Below, one piece after another: positions 7,320 through 7,484 of a DNA stretch of 7,484 bases. The stretch's first letter is position 1; the number at the start of each line of letters is the position of its first letter. This stretch comes from an uncultured Porphyromonadaceae bacterium (GTDB taxonomy: Bacteria; Bacteroidota; Bacteroidia; Bacteroidales; Muribaculaceae). The DNA lies in the NCBI GenBank assembly GCA_947175715.1, contig CAMWOD010000045.1, forward strand, positions 1 to 7,484. Reading direction: 5' to 3'. The translations under genes were made by a program, and so were the position numbers. Below the pieces are notes generated by a model. The model was given only the letters and a program-made list of their open reading frames with translations. It was not told where the DNA came from and did not search any database.

Positions 7320-7334
7320 AATAATTATTGGCCT

Positions 7335-7370
7335 GCAAAGATACAAAATAAATCGATAGGAAAACCCAAA
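7335..7370 (-). promoter_or_regulatory. Candidate Bacteroidetes sigma-ABfr promoter of the fimbrial operon
   Basis: On the minus strand, 7343 to 7335 reads TATCTTTGC, a full match to the Bacteroidetes -7 consensus TAnnTTTG. The best -33 candidate is TTTG at 7370-7367. It lies 23 bases upstream, slightly wider than the usual 19-21, so the -33 part is weak. Transcription would begin near 7328-7331 and run into the major subunit gene. No equally good box lies closer to the start codon at 7098. The -7 box is seen directly; promoter activity is inferred. Confidence 0.65.
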
Positions 7371-7484
7371 TCACACCTGCAGTTAACAACATTTGACACT
7401 TTCAATATCAATGTTTTGATTCATAAACACACCCAACTCACACACATGCCACAACATGCACCCAAATCCCCCATTCTCCCCCAA
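7371..7484. promoter_or_regulatory. Upstream region with TTGA/TCAA half-sites and G-tracts
   Basis: No gene is supported in this stretch. Between 7393 and 7420 lie four TTGA/TCAA half-sites forming two dyads: TTGA-N5-TCAA (7393-7405) and ATCAA-N4-TTGAT (7407-7420). They sit about 65-90 bases upstream of the predicted transcript start, a position suited to an activator. Farther up (7425-7484) the plus strand is A/C-rich with almost no G, so the minus strand carries GGGGG, GGGGG and GGG runs. The sites are seen; their function is inferred. Confidence 0.3.

Larger units (their letters stand above)
7099..7330 (-). promoter_or_regulatory. Long 5' leader of the fimbrial operon (about 230 nt)
   Basis: If the promoter call is right, about 230 untranslated bases precede the major subunit. 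The stretch is AT-rich and holds an imperfect dyad at the predicted transcript start (7315-7332, GCC and GGC arms around AATAATTATT), a second imperfect hairpin (7264-7280, arms GTGTAA and TTACAC with a bulge) followed on the minus strand by TTTTAAAA, and two overlapping small ORFs (listed separately). I recognise no known riboswitch or T-box. The leader could act through structure, through translation of the small ORFs, or be a passive spacer. Confidence 0.4.

Noticed and set aside
7121..7484. Invertible promoter (phase-variable switch) upstream of the major subunit
   Set aside because: Such switches in Bacteroides need inverted repeats of roughly 12 bases or more flanking the promoter. I found only 5-6 base matches (for example GTTGT near 7124 and ACAAC near 7386). 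The distal repeat could lie outside the window, so this is unsupported rather than excluded.
7446..7484. Start of a divergent plus-strand gene (ATG at 7446, open to the window end)
   Set aside because: Only 13 codons are visible, rich in Pro, His and Gln in an A/C-rich tract, with no -7 box or ribosome-binding site before it. It cannot be judged without the adjoining sequence.

Overview
The window looks like Bacteroidales DNA (Bacteroidaceae, Muribaculaceae or a relative). Three pieces of evidence support this: three lipoproteins of the Bacteroidales-type fimbriae (FimA/Mfa1 superfamily, 'type V pili'), a promoter with the Bacteroidetes -7 box TAnnTTTG, and start codons preceded by A-rich sequence rather than a strong Shine-Dalgarno. 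The genus cannot be fixed from the sequence alone.

Layout. Positions 2-115 (+) hold the last 37 codons of an unrelated protein that looks thioredoxin-like. The rest is one minus-strand operon, read from right to left. It begins with a regulatory region (about 7335-7484), followed by an unusually long leader (about 7099-7330). Next come a 615-aa Mfa1-type major fimbrial subunit (5251-7098), a 552-aa fimbrillin-like accessory subunit with an extra C-terminal segment (3538-5196), and a 1132-aa modular DUF4906-type protein that is probably the tip adhesin (116-3514). The gaps between genes are 54 and 23 bases. The operon ends exactly where the convergent thioredoxin-like gene ends, so the two stop codons touch.

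How the genes fit together. All three products have a lipoprotein signal peptide with a lipobox cysteine. In all three, an Arg-Ala pair lies 34-36 residues after that cysteine. This matches the known maturation route of FimA/Mfa1 pilins: export as lipoproteins, then cleavage after an arginine at the surface to free the strand groove for polymerisation by donor-strand exchange. The major subunit would build the shaft, the 552-aa protein would be a minor or adaptor subunit, and the 1132-aa protein with its FISUMP/lectin-like C-terminal domain would sit at the tip and bind a target. No obvious uncleaved anchor (FimB/Mfa2 role), regulator, or protease is encoded in the window.

The least explained parts are the long leader with two overlapping small ORFs, the EF-hand-like acidic loops in the tip protein, and the repeat-bearing tail of the middle subunit. 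I saw no RNA genes, insertion sequences, CRISPR arrays or convincing intrinsic terminators.
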